A stretch of 64,000 bases of DNA from Nanchangia anserum (lineage in GTDB: Bacteria; Actinomycetota; Actinomycetes; Actinomycetales; Actinomycetaceae), in NCBI RefSeq assembly GCF_015240065.1, contig NZ_CP060506.1, forward strand, positions 930,001-994,000. The letters run 5' to 3'. The notes beneath the pieces are model-generated. The model was not told where the DNA came from. It ran no database searches and was given only the letters and a program-made list of their open reading frames with translations. Position numbers and translations under genes: made by a program. This document shows, piece after piece, positions 1 to 9,965 of the stretch; the stretch's first letter is position 1, and the number at the start of each line of letters is the position of its first letter.

Positions 1-672
1 GACTGCGTGGGGTTGAGCGTGACGATGCCGCACAAGCAGGACCTCGCGGCTCACCTCGATCACGTTGACGGCTTGGCGCAGGCCACGGGGGCTATCAACA
101 CCGTCGTGTCGAGCGCGGGAATGCTCGCGGGCTTCAACACGGACGTCTACGGGATCGTCGAGGCCGTGCGCGCTCAAGTGGGGGAGCGGACGTGGCCGCG
201 CGTATGCATTCTCGGTGCCGGCGCAACCGCGGCGTCGGCGATGGCCGCGGCGATTCAGCTGGGATGTCGCGACCTCAGCCTCGTCGCGCGGGCGTTTTCC
301 GGACCCAAGCGCGCGGCTGCCGCCGCACACCGCCTGGGGGTTCACCCCACCCTCTTTCCCCTCGCTCACGCGGACACGGCGCAGCGTGCGCTCGCGCAGG
401 CCGATCTCGTTATCTCCACGCTGCCGGGCGAGGCGGCCGCGCCGATCGCCTCGCAGGTGAAACTCCGTCCCGACACGGTCGTCCTCGACGTGTCGTACGC
501 ACCGCGCCCGACTCCATGGGAACGCGCGTGTGCCGAGGCCGGGGCGACAGCGCTGTCCGGTCTCCACATGCTGATTCACCAGGCGCTCATGCAGGTTCAG
601 CTGTTCAGCTCGCGTCAGGTCTCACCCGAGATCCTTTATGGCGCGCTCGAGGAGGCGGGGATCACGCCATGA
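1..672 (+). CDS. aroE: Shikimate dehydrogenase, 5' truncated by window edge
   Basis: The product reduces 3-dehydroshikimate to shikimate with NADPH in the cytoplasm. The reading frame is open from base 1, so the N-terminus lies outside the window. The visible part begins just before the substrate motif GLSVTMPHK, whose Lys is the catalytic residue of the family, and includes GFNTDVYG with the partner Asp. A Rossmann motif, ILGAGATAAS, follows, and then a C-terminal GLHMLIHQAL segment. The TGA stop overlaps the next start (ATGA, 669-672), so the gene heads a translationally coupled aromatic cluster with aroC and aroKB. The family assignment is clear; only the first roughly 60 residues are missing. 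Confidence 0.93.
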   Translation, partial: DCVGLSVTMPHKQDLAAHLDHVDGLAQATGAINTVVSSAGMLAGFNTDVYGIVEAVRAQVGERTWPRVCILGAGATAASAMAAAIQLGCRDLSLVARAFSGPKRAAAAAHRLGVHPTLFPLAHADTAQRALAQADLVISTLPGEAAAPIASQVKLRPDTVVLDVSYAPRPTPWERACAEAGATALSGLHMLIHQALMQVQLFSSRQVSPEILYGALEEAGITP

Positions 673-1314
673 TGGGGATGCAGGTGCTTGCGGGCATCAT
701 CGTCGGTGGCTGCGCGCTCGCCTATGCGCTGGGTCCGGGGTATCGCGCCCAGCGCATCTACGGTAAACGGTTCTCCCATGAGCCGACCTGGTGGGACGGA
801 CGCGCGGCGATCGCCGTGCTTACTCTCGCCATTGGCGCGGTCTGTCTCGCCGGCACGTGGGGGAGCGCGAACGTCGTTCTCACGCTTCCGGTGCTCATTT
901 TCGGCCCAACACTGGCTCATCGATCTCGCTGTGCACCGTCTTCCCAACGCCATTAACCTCGCGTTCGCCGTGGCCACCGTCGCGGCCGTTATCGTCGCAA
1001 GCGCGCTCGACGGTGACGCCACGCGGCTCGTGCGCATGGTGTGCGCGGGCGCGCTGTTCGGCCTGCTGTTTTTGCTCTCCAACTTCGTGCGTGGGGGCTT
1101 TGGGATGGGCGACGTCAAGCTCGCCCCCTCGGCCTTCGGCATGGCGGCGGCGGCCTCGCTAACAGGTCTGGGCATCATGACGATCGTGACCTTCGTCGGT
1201 GCCGGCCTCGCCGCGCTCATCCTCGTCGGCCTCAAGCGCGCGACGATGTCGTCGGCGCTGCCCATGGGACCGTGGATCATCCCCGGCCTCGTCGCGGCCA
1301 TCGCGGCGTCGTGA
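669..1314 (+). CDS. A24 prepilin peptidase-like membrane protein, with a frame break near base 903
   Basis: This is a membrane aspartyl protease of the type IV prepilin peptidase C-terminal type, which lacks the N-terminal methylase part. The first frame (669 to about 902) encodes hydrophobic helices ending in PVLIF. The second frame (from about 904) encodes [11 protein letters not shown] and GMGDVKL, which carry the two catalytic Asp positions of the family, followed by more membrane helices. Neither frame alone makes a complete protein. Skipping one base at 903 joins them into about 214 residues. The same gene sits between aroE and aroC in other actinobacteria, so the break is probably a sequencing error or a recent mutation. 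No pilin gene is nearby to name a substrate. The start is ATG 669 or 672, overlapping the aroE stop. Confidence 0.7.
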
Positions 1315-1372
1315 GCTGTCCGAATGGGAGCGACGGCAGCGACGAGCCGGTGAACGTGGGACACTGACTAAC

Positions 1373-2577
1373 ATGCGTTGGCTCACAGCTGGTGAATCTC
1401 ATGGCCCCGCCCTCCTCGGCATTTTGGATGGGATGCCCTCCGGCGTCACCTTGACCACCGACATGGTGCGCGCGGCACTGGCCCGGCGTCGCCTCGGCCA
1501 TGGTCGTGGTGCTCGCCAGAAGTTCGAGCGCGACGAGGTCACCCTGAGCGGCGGGGTACGCCACGGCGTGACGACGGGTGCCCCGATCGGGATGACCATC
1601 GCGAACTCGGAATGGCCGAAGTGGGAGGTCGTCATGAGCGCCGACCCGGTCGCCCCCGAGGACCTGCTCATCGATGCTGGCACGGGCGATGAGCGCGAGA
1701 TCGCCCGGAACAAGAGGCTGACGAAGCCCCGCCCCGGGCACGCGGATCTCGCCGGCATGCTCGCCTACGACCACACCGACGCCCGCAACGTCCTCGAGCG
1801 CGCCTCGGCGCGGGAGACGGCCATGCGCGTGGGACTCGGCGCGTGCGCTCGGGCCTTCCTCACCCAGGCCGCGGGTATCGAGATTGTTTCCCACGTCGTC
1901 GCGATCGGCTCCGTCACGTCGGCCGCGCCGTGTCCACGCCCCGCTGACGCCGAGGCCCTCGACGCCAGCCCCGTGCGCTGCCTCGACGAGGAGACGCAGC
2001 GCCAGATGATCGCCGCAATCGATGACGCCCGCTCGAGCGGCGACACGATCGGCGGCGTCGCCGAGGTCGTCGCCTACGGCGTCCCCATCGGACTGGGGAC
2101 GCACACGCAATATGACCGTCGCCTCGACACCCGCCTGGCCGGTGCGCTCATGTCGATTCCCTCGGTCAAGGCCGTCGAAATCGGCGACGGATTTGCCCAG
2201 TCGCGCACGCCTGGCTCACGCGCCCATGATGAGATTGTCCCGGGCCCCGACGGCCTCGAGCGCACGTCCAATCACGCCGGCGGCATCGAGGGGGGCATGA
2301 GCAGCGGCGGCCCCGTGCGCGTGCGTTGCGCCTTCAAACCTATTTCCACGGTGCCGCACGCGCTGGCGACGGTAGACCTCGACACCGGCGAGGCGGCGCG
2401 CGCGCGCTTCACCAGCGCTCCGATGCGTGCGCGGTCGTTCCCGGCGCGGTCGTCGCGGAGTACCAGGTCGCCCTCACGCTCGCAGCCGCGCTGCTTGACC
2501 ACGTCGGCGGCTATTCGTTGGCTCAGGTCAGTGACAATCTCGAGGCCTACCGTGCTCGCTTAGGAGAACGCTCATGA
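1373..2577 (+). CDS. aroC: Chorismate synthase, with a frame break in a GC run
   Basis: The product converts 5-enolpyruvylshikimate-3-phosphate to chorismate using reduced FMN. The start [15 protein letters not shown] is the classical AroC N-terminus, and [13 protein letters not shown] is seen near the C-terminal third. The frame opened at 1373 goes wrong after DTGEAARA. The true continuation, [18 protein letters not shown], lies in another frame. Removing one GC unit from the (GC)6 run at 2396-2407 restores a continuous 400-residue protein, the normal family length, with [13 protein letters not shown] in correct register. As read, the protein would lose its last 55 or so residues. The stop overlaps the aroKB start (ATGA, 2574-2577). 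Confidence 0.9.
2396..2407 (+). repeat. (GC)6 dinucleotide run at the aroC frame break
   Basis: Twelve alternating G and C bases fall exactly where the aroC reading frame shifts. With five units instead of six the gene is in frame, and family conservation resumes immediately after the run. This is compatible with a sequencing slip or with replication slippage. Confidence 0.7.
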
Positions 2578-4244
2578 GTGCCCCAACCCACAGTCTCCCT
2601 GAGGAATTCTTCCCGCTCGTTCTCGTCGGCCTGCCCGGTGCCGGGAAGACGACGGTGGCGCGCGAGCTGTCGCGCCTGGTCGGGGGAGCCGGCTGCGATC
2701 TCGATTCCGAGATCAAGCGCCGGACCCGGATGACGATCCCCGAGATCTTCCGCACCCGCGGCGAAGAGGGCTTCCGCGACATCGAGACCGAGACGCTGCA
2801 CCACGCCCTCGCCGTCACGCGCGGCGTCATCGCGCTCGGTGGCGGCGCGCTGGAGAGGCGACGCAACCGCGACCTGCTGCGCGGACGCGTCGTCATCTAC
2901 CTACAGGTCAGTCCCGAGCAGGCCGCAAAACGTGTCGCCGGCGAGAAGGGCGCGCGCCCGCTGCTCGAGCGCGAGGACGCGAGTGTCGAGCAGGTTCTTC
3001 TCGAGCTCTTTGCGCGCCGCGAGCGCTACTACACGGAGGTCTCGACGCTGTCGGTGCGCACGGATTCGCTGACTCCGGCCGAGATTGCCGCCCGCTGCGT
3101 CGACAAGCTCGACGACCTGTCTCGCTCCGCCGAGGGGCGCCGCATCGCGGCCTCGGGGATGGGCGCGACGGTGAGGATTCGAGTCGGCGGAGAGGCGCCT
3201 TACCGCGTGAGTGTCGGGCACGGGCTCGCCAGCGAGGTCGTCTCGTCGCTGCGTCCCGAGACCCGTCGGGTCCTCCTCATTCACCCCGAGGCGCTGCGTG
3301 AGGAGGCGGAAAGCTTGCGGGCGAGTCTGAGCGATGCCCGTCTCAGCGTCATCTCGCACACGCATCCCGAGGGTGAGGGCGCAAAAGACATTGCCGTCGT
3401 TGCCTCATGCTGGGATGCCCTCGGGCGCCACCACGTGACCCGGCGTGACGCCGTCGTGGCTCTGGGCGGCGGGGCGAGCACCGACATGGGGGGATTCGTC
3501 GCGGCGACGTGGATGCGTGGTATCGACGTCGTCCAGGTGCCGACGACGACACTCGGAATGGTGGATGCCGCGGTCGGGGGAAAGACCGGCATCAACACGC
3601 CCCAGGGGAAAAACCTCGTGGGGGCGTTCTATCCGCCGCGCGCCGTCATCGCTGACCTCGACTATCTGCGCACGCTGCCGCTGGACGAGCACCGCTCTGG
3701 ACTCGCCGAGGTCATCAAGTGTGGCTTCCTCGCGGATCCGGCGATCGTGCGCACCGTTAAGGCAGCGCCCGAAGCCTGCCTCGATCCGACGACGGCGGAA
3801 CTCGCCGACCTCGTCGAACGTGCTATTCGCGTCAAGGCTGACGTCGTGACCGACGACCTGAAGGAGGCGGGACGGCGCGAGCACCTCAATCTCGGGCACA
3901 CGTTCGCTCACGCGATTGAATGGGCCGAGGATTACCGCGTCCGCCACGGTGACGCTGTCGCCCAGGGCATGGTGTATGCCGCACACGTCGCTCGCCTGGC
4001 GGGCATCGGCCCGGATAACCTCGTCGAGGAGACGATCGGTGTGCTCGAGGCCGTGGGGTTGCCGACGAGCTATCGCGGTTCCGATGCCGACACCCTCATC
4101 GGGGCGATGTTCTCCGATAAGAAGGTCCGCTCGGATCGGCTACGCTTCGTGTTGCTGCGTGAGTGGCAGCGCCCTGACGTCGTCGCCATTGACGATCTCG
4201 ACCTGTTGATCGAGGCCGCCAGGCGTGTGGGAGTGCGCGCGTGA
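2574..4244 (+). CDS. aroKB: Fused shikimate kinase / 3-dehydroquinate synthase
   Basis: This is one 556-residue protein with two shikimate pathway enzymes. Residues 1 to about 185 are shikimate kinase: Walker A GLPGAGKT (19-26), acidic CDLDSE (41-46), GEEGFR with the shikimate-binding Arg (63-68), GGG (89-91) and a lid segment ARPLLER. From about residue 196 the protein is 3-dehydroquinate synthase, with GGGASTDMGG and VPTTTLGMVDAAVGGKTGIN for NAD and substrate, the zinc ligand Glu in LAEVIKCG and the His residues of NLGHTFAHAIE. The two enzymes are usually separate neighbouring genes; fusion is known in some actinobacteria such as bifidobacteria. The gene is coupled to aroC upstream (ATGA) and overlaps the next gene (GTGA). 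Confidence 0.95.
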   Translation: MSAPTHSLPEEFFPLVLVGLPGAGKTTVARELSRLVGGAGCDLDSEIKRRTRMTIPEIFRTRGEEGFRDIETETLHHALAVTRGVIALGGGALERRRNRDLLRGRVVIYLQVSPEQAAKRVAGEKGARPLLEREDASVEQVLLELFARRERYYTEVSTLSVRTDSLTPAEIAARCVDKLDDLSRSAEGRRIAASGMGATVRIRVGGEAPYRVSVGHGLASEVVSSLRPETRRVLLIHPEALREEAESLRASLSDARLSVISHTHPEGEGAKDIAVVASCWDALGRHHVTRRDAVVALGGGASTDMGGFVAATWMRGIDVVQVPTTTLGMVDAAVGGKTGINTPQGKNLVGAFYPPRAVIADLDYLRTLPLDEHRSGLAEVIKCGFLADPAIVRTVKAAPEACLDPTTAELADLVERAIRVKADVVTDDLKEAGRREHLNLGHTFAHAIEWAEDYRVRHGDAVAQGMVYAAHVARLAGIGPDNLVEETIGVLEAVGLPTSYRGSDADTLIGAMFSDKKVRSDRLRFVLLREWQRPDVVAIDDLDLLIEAARRVGVRA

Positions 4245-4783
4245 GTCCCGACCTCATCATTCTCGGGTTGCCAGGGTCGGGAAAGACGACACTCGCTGAA
4301 GAGGTCGCGCGCGCCAGCGGCTTGGCCGTCACCGACACTGACGACCTCGTCTCTCAGGCCACGGGAATGCCGGCGCACGACTACCTGTTTGCCCACGGAC
4401 AGGAGGCTTTCGACCGGGCCGAGGACGAGGCGCTGCGCGACGCGCTGGCGCGCCGGGGAATTGTCGTCGTCGGGGGAGGGGCCACCGACCGCGAGGAGAA
4501 TGTTGCCGCCATCTCGGCGCTGCGCGCCACCGGCGTCCCGGTTGTCGTCACCCAGGCGGATCCCGCCGCTCTCGTCGCCCGCCTGGGCCTCAATGCTCCG
4601 CGCCCCGTTGGCATGGGCGCGCCGCGGCGATGGATCCGCGAATGGAGCGAGCAACGCCATGCAGTGTGGGCGAGTTTTGATCCTCTCCTCGTCTCGACGT
4701 CGAATCCGGCGGGTCCCGATATTGCGCCGGTCCTCGAGGCGCTCGCGAGCCGCGGATTTTCGCCACGCTGTGCCCGGGACTAG
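4241..4783 (+). CDS. Second shikimate-kinase-like P-loop kinase, diverged
   Basis: This is a 180-residue P-loop protein with the shikimate kinase fold, directly after aroKB and overlapping it by GTGA. Walker A GLPGSGKT (9-16), acidic TDTDD (31-35) and GGGA (78-81) are conserved. Against the kinase part of AroKB, the segment GEEGFRDIE aligns with GQEAFDRAE, so the conserved shikimate-binding Arg is Asp here. The lid region is also atypical (NAPRPVGMG). It is therefore either a redundant AroK with altered binding or a paralog with another small-molecule substrate. The downstream gene is efp. Fold assignment is firm; substrate is not. Confidence 0.75.
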   Translation: MSPDLIILGLPGSGKTTLAEEVARASGLAVTDTDDLVSQATGMPAHDYLFAHGQEAFDRAEDEALRDALARRGIVVVGGGATDREENVAAISALRATGVPVVVTQADPAALVARLGLNAPRPVGMGAPRRWIREWSEQRHAVWASFDPLLVSTSNPAGPDIAPVLEALASRGFSPRCARD

Positions 4784-4830
4784 ACTCTCGGGTGGACTAC
4801 TGAGACCTACCCCGACGCAAGGAGACGCCC

Positions 4831-5394
4831 GTGGCGACAACGAACGACTTGAAGAACGGCATGATTCTCAAGCTGGACAACCAGCTGTGGCAGGTCGTCG
4901 AGTTCCAGCACGTCAAGCCCGGCAAGGGGCCGGCGTTCGTGCGCACGAAGATCAAGAACGTGCTGTCGGGCAAGACCGTTGACAAGACGTTCAACGCCGG
5001 TGTGAAGGTGGAGACGGCGACGGTGGATCGCCGAGACATGACCTACCTGTACAACGACGGCGAAGACTTCGTCTTCATGGACGTTGAGGACTACGAGCAG
5101 ATCACGGTCTCGCGCGCCGTCGTTGGCGACCAGGCTCACTTCATGCTGGAGAACCAGAACGTCATCATCGGGTTCAACGAGGGCAACGTGTTGTTTGTCG
5201 AGTTGCCGGCTTCTGTCGTCCTCGAGATCACCTACACCGAGCCGGGTCTGCAGGGTGACCGCTCGAACGCCGGCACGAAGCCGGCGACGCTCGAGACGGG
5301 CTTCGAGATCCAGGTTCCGCTCTTCCTCAACCAGGGTGAAAAGATCAAGGTCGACACCCGCACGGGTGCCTACATCAGCCGGGTCAAGGACTAA
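4831..5394 (+). CDS. efp: Elongation factor P
   Basis: EF-P binds ribosomes stalled at polyproline stretches and promotes peptide bond formation. The 187-residue length and three-domain beta-barrel sequence are typical, with [22 protein letters not shown] in the first KOW-like domain carrying the modification-loop Lys, and the C-terminal [16 protein letters not shown] signature. The GTG start at 4831 is fixed by an AAGGAGA ribosome binding site at 4819-4825. A TAGACT hexamer around 4781 could be a -10 element, suggesting partly independent expression from the aro genes. The stop shares one base with the nusB start (TAATG). Confidence 0.97.
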   Translation: MATTNDLKNGMILKLDNQLWQVVEFQHVKPGKGPAFVRTKIKNVLSGKTVDKTFNAGVKVETATVDRRDMTYLYNDGEDFVFMDVEDYEQITVSRAVVGDQAHFMLENQNVIIGFNEGNVLFVELPASVVLEITYTEPGLQGDRSNAGTKPATLETGFEIQVPLFLNQGEKIKVDTRTGAYISRVKD

Positions 5395-5900
5395 TGGCAA
5401 AGCGGCAGCGACTGACGGCGCGCACGCGGGCCCGCTCGCGCGCCGTCGACACGCTGTTTGAGGCCGAGGTGCGCGGTTTCGGGAGCGATCCCGAATCGCT
5501 GCGCGGCCTGGCCAACAAACGGCGCGAAATCACCACCCAACAGACTCCGCTTCCCGATTACGCCTTCACGATCGTCACCGGCGTCGCGGACGCGATCGAT
5601 GTGATTGACGACGCAATTGCCACGCACTCGCATCGGTGGTCGCTCGACCGGATGGCGCGCACCGATCTGGCGATCATGCGCGTGGCGACCTGGGAAATCC
5701 TGTGCAATGACGACGTGCCCGACACGGTGGCGATTAACGAGGCACTGACGATCACGCGCGCGATCTCCACCGCGAAATCGCCGGGATTCGTCAACGCGAT
5801 CCTCGACGCCATTCGGCGATCGAAGTACACTGAAGACGTCGCCTCGCCGGCCTCCACGGCGCACGAGGCCGATGACGCGGACACCGACGCGGTGTCCTGA
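5394..5900 (+). CDS. nusB: Transcription antitermination protein NusB
   Basis: This is an RNA-binding helical protein that, with NusE (S10), binds boxA in rRNA leaders for antitermination. The 168 residues start with a basic KRQRLTARTRARSRAVDTLFEAE helix. Later come YAFTIVTGV, the WSLDRMARTDLAIMRVATWE core and VAINEALTITRAIST, all NusB hallmarks. The start overlaps the efp stop by one base, the efp-nusB arrangement common in Gram-positives. The final 20 or so residues are an Asp/Ala-rich tail. The pyr leader begins immediately after the stop. Confidence 0.95.
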   Translation: MAKRQRLTARTRARSRAVDTLFEAEVRGFGSDPESLRGLANKRREITTQQTPLPDYAFTIVTGVADAIDVIDDAIATHSHRWSLDRMARTDLAIMRVATWEILCNDDVPDTVAINEALTITRAISTAKSPGFVNAILDAIRRSKYTEDVASPASTAHEADDADTDAVS

Positions 5901-5932
5901 CCACAACTTCATAGACCCACATATTCCTTTAA

Positions 5933-6532
<600 letters not shown>

Positions 6533-6534
6533 CT

Positions 6535-7506
6535 GTGCGTCATCTCATCGATATTGCCGACCTGTCGGTCTCGGAAGCGCTCCAGCTGCTGGACACGGCC
6601 GAGGCCATGGCGGCCACCCAGCGCCGCCGCGTGAAGAAGCTGCCGACGCTGCGTGGCAAGACCGTCGTCAACCTGTTCTTCGAAGACTCCACCCGCACGC
6701 GTCTGTCGTTCGAGGCCGCGGCCAAGCGGTTGTCGGCCGACGTCATCAACTTCTCGGCTAAGGGCTCGTCCCTGTCGAAGGGGGAGTCGCTGAAAGACAC
6801 GGCGCTAACGCTTGGAGCCATGGGCGCCGACGGCATCGTCGTGCGCCACTCGGCATCGGGCGCGGCCTACCGCCTCGCCCACGCCGGCTGGCTCGACGTG
6901 CCCGTCCTCAACGCGGGCGACGGCACGCACCAGCACCCGACCCAGGCCCTCCTCGACGCCATGACGCTGCGCCGCTACTACCGCGGCGACGGCGAACCGG
7001 CTGAGCCCGGTAAGACCCTCAAGGACGCCCACGTCGTCATCGTCGGTGACGTCCTCCACTCGCGCGTGGCACGCTCGAACGTCGACCTGTTGACGATGCT
7101 CGGCGCCCACGTGACCTTTGTGGCGCCGCCGACGCTGCTGCCCGTCGGCATCGACGAGTGGGACTGCGACGTCGTCTTCGACTTCGACGAAGCCCTCAAG
7201 TGCGAACCCGACGCCGTCATGATGCTGCGGGTCCAGCGCGAGCGCATGAGCGCGGCGGGAGGGGGATTCTTCCCCTCGCCCGAGGAATATCACCGCTCTT
7301 ATGCCCTGGATCACCGACGCTTCACCATGCTCAAGCCCGAGGCCGTCATCATGCACCCGGGGCCGATGAACCGCGGTCTCGAGATCTGCGCCGAGGCCGC
7401 CGATTCGCCGCGCTCGGTGATCGTCGAACAGGTCGCGAACGGCGTCAACGTCCGCATGGCCGCGCTCTATCTGCTGCTCGCTGGGGAGGGAACCACCAAT
7501 GACTAA
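6535..7506 (+). CDS. pyrB: Aspartate carbamoyltransferase catalytic chain
   Basis: The product condenses carbamoyl phosphate with aspartate, the first committed step of UMP synthesis. The 323-residue protein carries the carbamoyl-phosphate loop [13 protein letters not shown], the SKGESLKDT loop, the [12 protein letters not shown] motif and the C-terminal MHPGPMNRG. The GTG start at 6535 lies two bases after the pyrR stop. No pyrI regulatory chain is present, as usual for this type. The stop overlaps pyrC by eight bases. An in-frame ORF extending back into pyrR is only a shadow. Confidence 0.97.
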   Translation: MRHLIDIADLSVSEALQLLDTAEAMAATQRRRVKKLPTLRGKTVVNLFFEDSTRTRLSFEAAAKRLSADVINFSAKGSSLSKGESLKDTALTLGAMGADGIVVRHSASGAAYRLAHAGWLDVPVLNAGDGTHQHPTQALLDAMTLRRYYRGDGEPAEPGKTLKDAHVVIVGDVLHSRVARSNVDLLTMLGAHVTFVAPPTLLPVGIDEWDCDVVFDFDEALKCEPDAVMMLRVQRERMSAAGGGFFPSPEEYHRSYALDHRRFTMLKPEAVIMHPGPMNRGLEICAEAADSPRSVIVEQVANGVNVRMAALYLLLAGEGTTND

Positions 7507-8803
7507 CCTGTTCATCACCAACGCTCGCGTCCTCGGACAGGATCCGACGTCGATCGCCATCGAGAACGGCACGATTACTGCGGTTGGCCCCGATGCCACG
7601 GCCCCGGCCGGCGCCCGCGTCATCGACGCCAATGGGCTCATCGCCCTGCCCGGTCTCGTCGATCTGCACACGCACCTGCGTGAACCGGGGCAAGAGGATG
7701 CCGAAACCGTCGAGTCGGGCACCCGTGCCGCGGCCGCCGGCGGTTACACGTGTGTGCACGCGATGGCGAACACGAATCCCGTCGCCGACAACGCTTCGGT
7801 CGTCGAACAGGTCGCGCACCTGGGCGCTAAGGCCGGGTGGGTCGAGGTCCGTCCCGTCGGCGCCGTATCGGAAAACCTTGAGGGCAAGCACCTGTCGGCC
7901 ATGGGCGCGATGGCTCAGTCCCAGGCGCACGTCCGGGTGTTTTCCGACGACGGCAAGTGCGTGTGGGACCCGGTCCTCATGCGCCGCGCCCTCGAATACG
8001 TTCGCTCCTTCGATGGGGTCGTGGCCCAGCACGCCCAGGACCCGCGGCTGACAGACGGGGCACAAATGAACGAATCGCCGCTGTCTGGCCGGCTTGGCCT
8101 GGCGGGATGGCCGGCGGTCGCCGAGGAATCGATCATCGCCCGCGACCTCCAGCTCGCCCAGCACGTCGGCTCGCGCCTGCACGTGTGCCACCTCTCGACC
8201 GCCGGCTCGGTCGACCTCGTGCGGTGGGCGAAGAAGCGCGGCATCAATGTCACGGCCGAGGTCACCCCGCATCACCTGTACTTCACCGAGGACCAGGCGA
8301 CGAGCTACGATCCCCGCTTCAAGGTCAACCCGCCGCTGCGCCGACGCGAGGACGTCGAGGCCGTGCGCGAGGGCCTCGTTGACGGCACGATCGATATCGT
8401 CGCGACCGACCACGCCCCGCACCCGCTGGAGTCGAAGGACTGCGAGTGGCAGGTCGGCGCGTTTGGCATGACGGGCCTCGAGACGGCGCTGAGCGTCGTC
8501 ATCGAGACGATGGTGACGCCGGGCAAGATGTGCTGGGCTGACGTTGCCCGCGTCATGTCCTCGGCACCGGCGCGCATCGGTCGCGTCGCCGGCCAGGGTC
8601 AGCCCATCGAGGCCGGCTCGGTTGCAAACTTGACGCTCATCGACCCCGAGACGAGGCGCGATATCACGCTGGACAACCAGGTCTCGGCCTCGACGAACAC
8701 GCCGTGGGTCGGCCGCAGCCTGCCCGGCTCGGTTGAGTGGACGATCTACGCTGGACGCGTCACCGTCGCCGAGGGCGAGCTCCAGCAGGGCGACCATGAG
8801 TGA
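7499..8803 (+). CDS. pyrC: Dihydroorotase
   Basis: This is a zinc amidohydrolase that cyclises carbamoyl-aspartate to dihydroorotate. The 434-residue length is that of class I dihydroorotases. Metal and substrate motifs are visible: [21 protein letters not shown] near residue 56, HVCHLST in the middle, and the catalytic [12 protein letters not shown]. The ATG at 7499 follows a GGAGGG ribosome binding site and overlaps pyrB by eight bases. The gene overlaps carA by eight bases at its 3' end, so the operon is translationally coupled. Confidence 0.96.
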   Translation: MTNLFITNARVLGQDPTSIAIENGTITAVGPDATAPAGARVIDANGLIALPGLVDLHTHLREPGQEDAETVESGTRAAAAGGYTCVHAMANTNPVADNASVVEQVAHLGAKAGWVEVRPVGAVSENLEGKHLSAMGAMAQSQAHVRVFSDDGKCVWDPVLMRRALEYVRSFDGVVAQHAQDPRLTDGAQMNESPLSGRLGLAGWPAVAEESIIARDLQLAQHVGSRLHVCHLSTAGSVDLVRWAKKRGINVTAEVTPHHLYFTEDQATSYDPRFKVNPPLRRREDVEAVREGLVDGTIDIVATDHAPHPLESKDCEWQVGAFGMTGLETALSVVIETMVTPGKMCWADVARVMSSAPARIGRVAGQGQPIEAGSVANLTLIDPETRRDITLDNQVSASTNTPWVGRSLPGSVEWTIYAGRVTVAEGELQQGDHE

Positions 8804-9965
8804 GGACTGCGCCCTCATCGTCTGCGAGGACGGCTACGTGCTGCCCGGGCGCGCCTGGGGTGCGCGCGGGCGCACGGTCGGCGAGGCGGTGTTCTCGACG
8901 GGCATGACGGGGTACCAGGAGACCCTCACCGACCCGTCCTATCGCCGCCAAATCGTCGTCCAGACGGCCCCGCACATCGGAAACACGGGCATTAACGACG
9001 AGGATAGCGAGTCGCGTCAGGTGTGGGTCGCGGGCTACGTCGTGCGCGACCCCTCTCCGCGGGCGTCGAACTGGCGGACGTCGGGCGAGCTCGAGGAACT
9101 GCTACGCGACCAGGGCATCGTCGGTATACGCGACGTCGACACGCGCGCCCTCACGCGACACCTGCGCGAGGTCGGCTCGCTGCGCGCCGGCATCTTCTCG
9201 GGCGACGCCCTGCCCGAGGGGGCCAACCAGTGGCCCGTGCCCGGCTACGTCACCGACGTCCTCGTCTCGCTCGTCACCCAGGTGCCGCCGATGGTGGGAA
9301 CCGCGCTGGTCCACGAGGTCTCGACCGATCAGTCCTACACGATCGAACCGACCGAGATGGAGCCGCGCGCGACGATCGTCGCCCTGGATTTGGGAATGAA
9401 GGCGGGCAGCCCGCGTTGCCTGGCCGAGCGCGGCGGGCGCGTCCACGTGTTGCCCGCGTCGGCGAGCCTCGATGACGTCCTCAGCTATCGCCCCGACGGC
9501 GTGTTCCTCTCCAACGGCCCGGGCGATCCCGAGACGGCCACCCACGAGGTCGATCTGGCTCGGGCGCTGCTCACCCGGCGTATCCCCGTGTTCGGCATCT
9601 GCCTGGGACATCAAATCCTCGGACGCGCGCTGGGATTTGGCACGTACAAGCTCGCCTACGGTCATCGCGGCGTCAATCAGCCGGTGAAGGACCTCACGAG
9701 CGGCCGCATCGACATCACGGCGCACAACCACGGCTTCGCCGTCGACATGCCACTCGACGGGGCTTGCCAGGCGCCGGCCGATGCCGATTTCGGCCGCGTC
9801 GAGGCGTCTCACGTCAGTCTCAACGACGGCGTCGTTGAGGGCATCCGCTGCCTCGACGTTCCGGCACTGTCCGTGCAGTTCCACCCAGAAGCCGCTGCTG
9901 GCCCCCATGACGGGGGCTATCTTTTTGATCGCTTCTTCGCGTTGATGGAGACTCACCGTGCCTAA
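8796..9965 (+). CDS. carA: Carbamoyl-phosphate synthase small chain
   Basis: This is the glutamine amidotransferase subunit that supplies ammonia to CarB for carbamoyl phosphate. The N-terminal domain shows [20 protein letters not shown]. The C-terminal class I glutamine amidotransferase domain shows [10 protein letters not shown], the nucleophile Cys in FGICLGHQ and the His/Glu pair in [13 protein letters not shown]. The protein is 389 residues from ATG 8796, which overlaps the pyrC stop; the open frame further upstream has no ribosome binding site and no homology. It overlaps carB by eight bases. Confidence 0.97.
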   Translation: MSEDCALIVCEDGYVLPGRAWGARGRTVGEAVFSTGMTGYQETLTDPSYRRQIVVQTAPHIGNTGINDEDSESRQVWVAGYVVRDPSPRASNWRTSGELEELLRDQGIVGIRDVDTRALTRHLREVGSLRAGIFSGDALPEGANQWPVPGYVTDVLVSLVTQVPPMVGTALVHEVSTDQSYTIEPTEMEPRATIVALDLGMKAGSPRCLAERGGRVHVLPASASLDDVLSYRPDGVFLSNGPGDPETATHEVDLARALLTRRIPVFGICLGHQILGRALGFGTYKLAYGHRGVNQPVKDLTSGRIDITAHNHGFAVDMPLDGACQAPADADFGRVEASHVSLNDGVVEGIRCLDVPALSVQFHPEAAAGPHDGGYLFDRFFALMETHRA

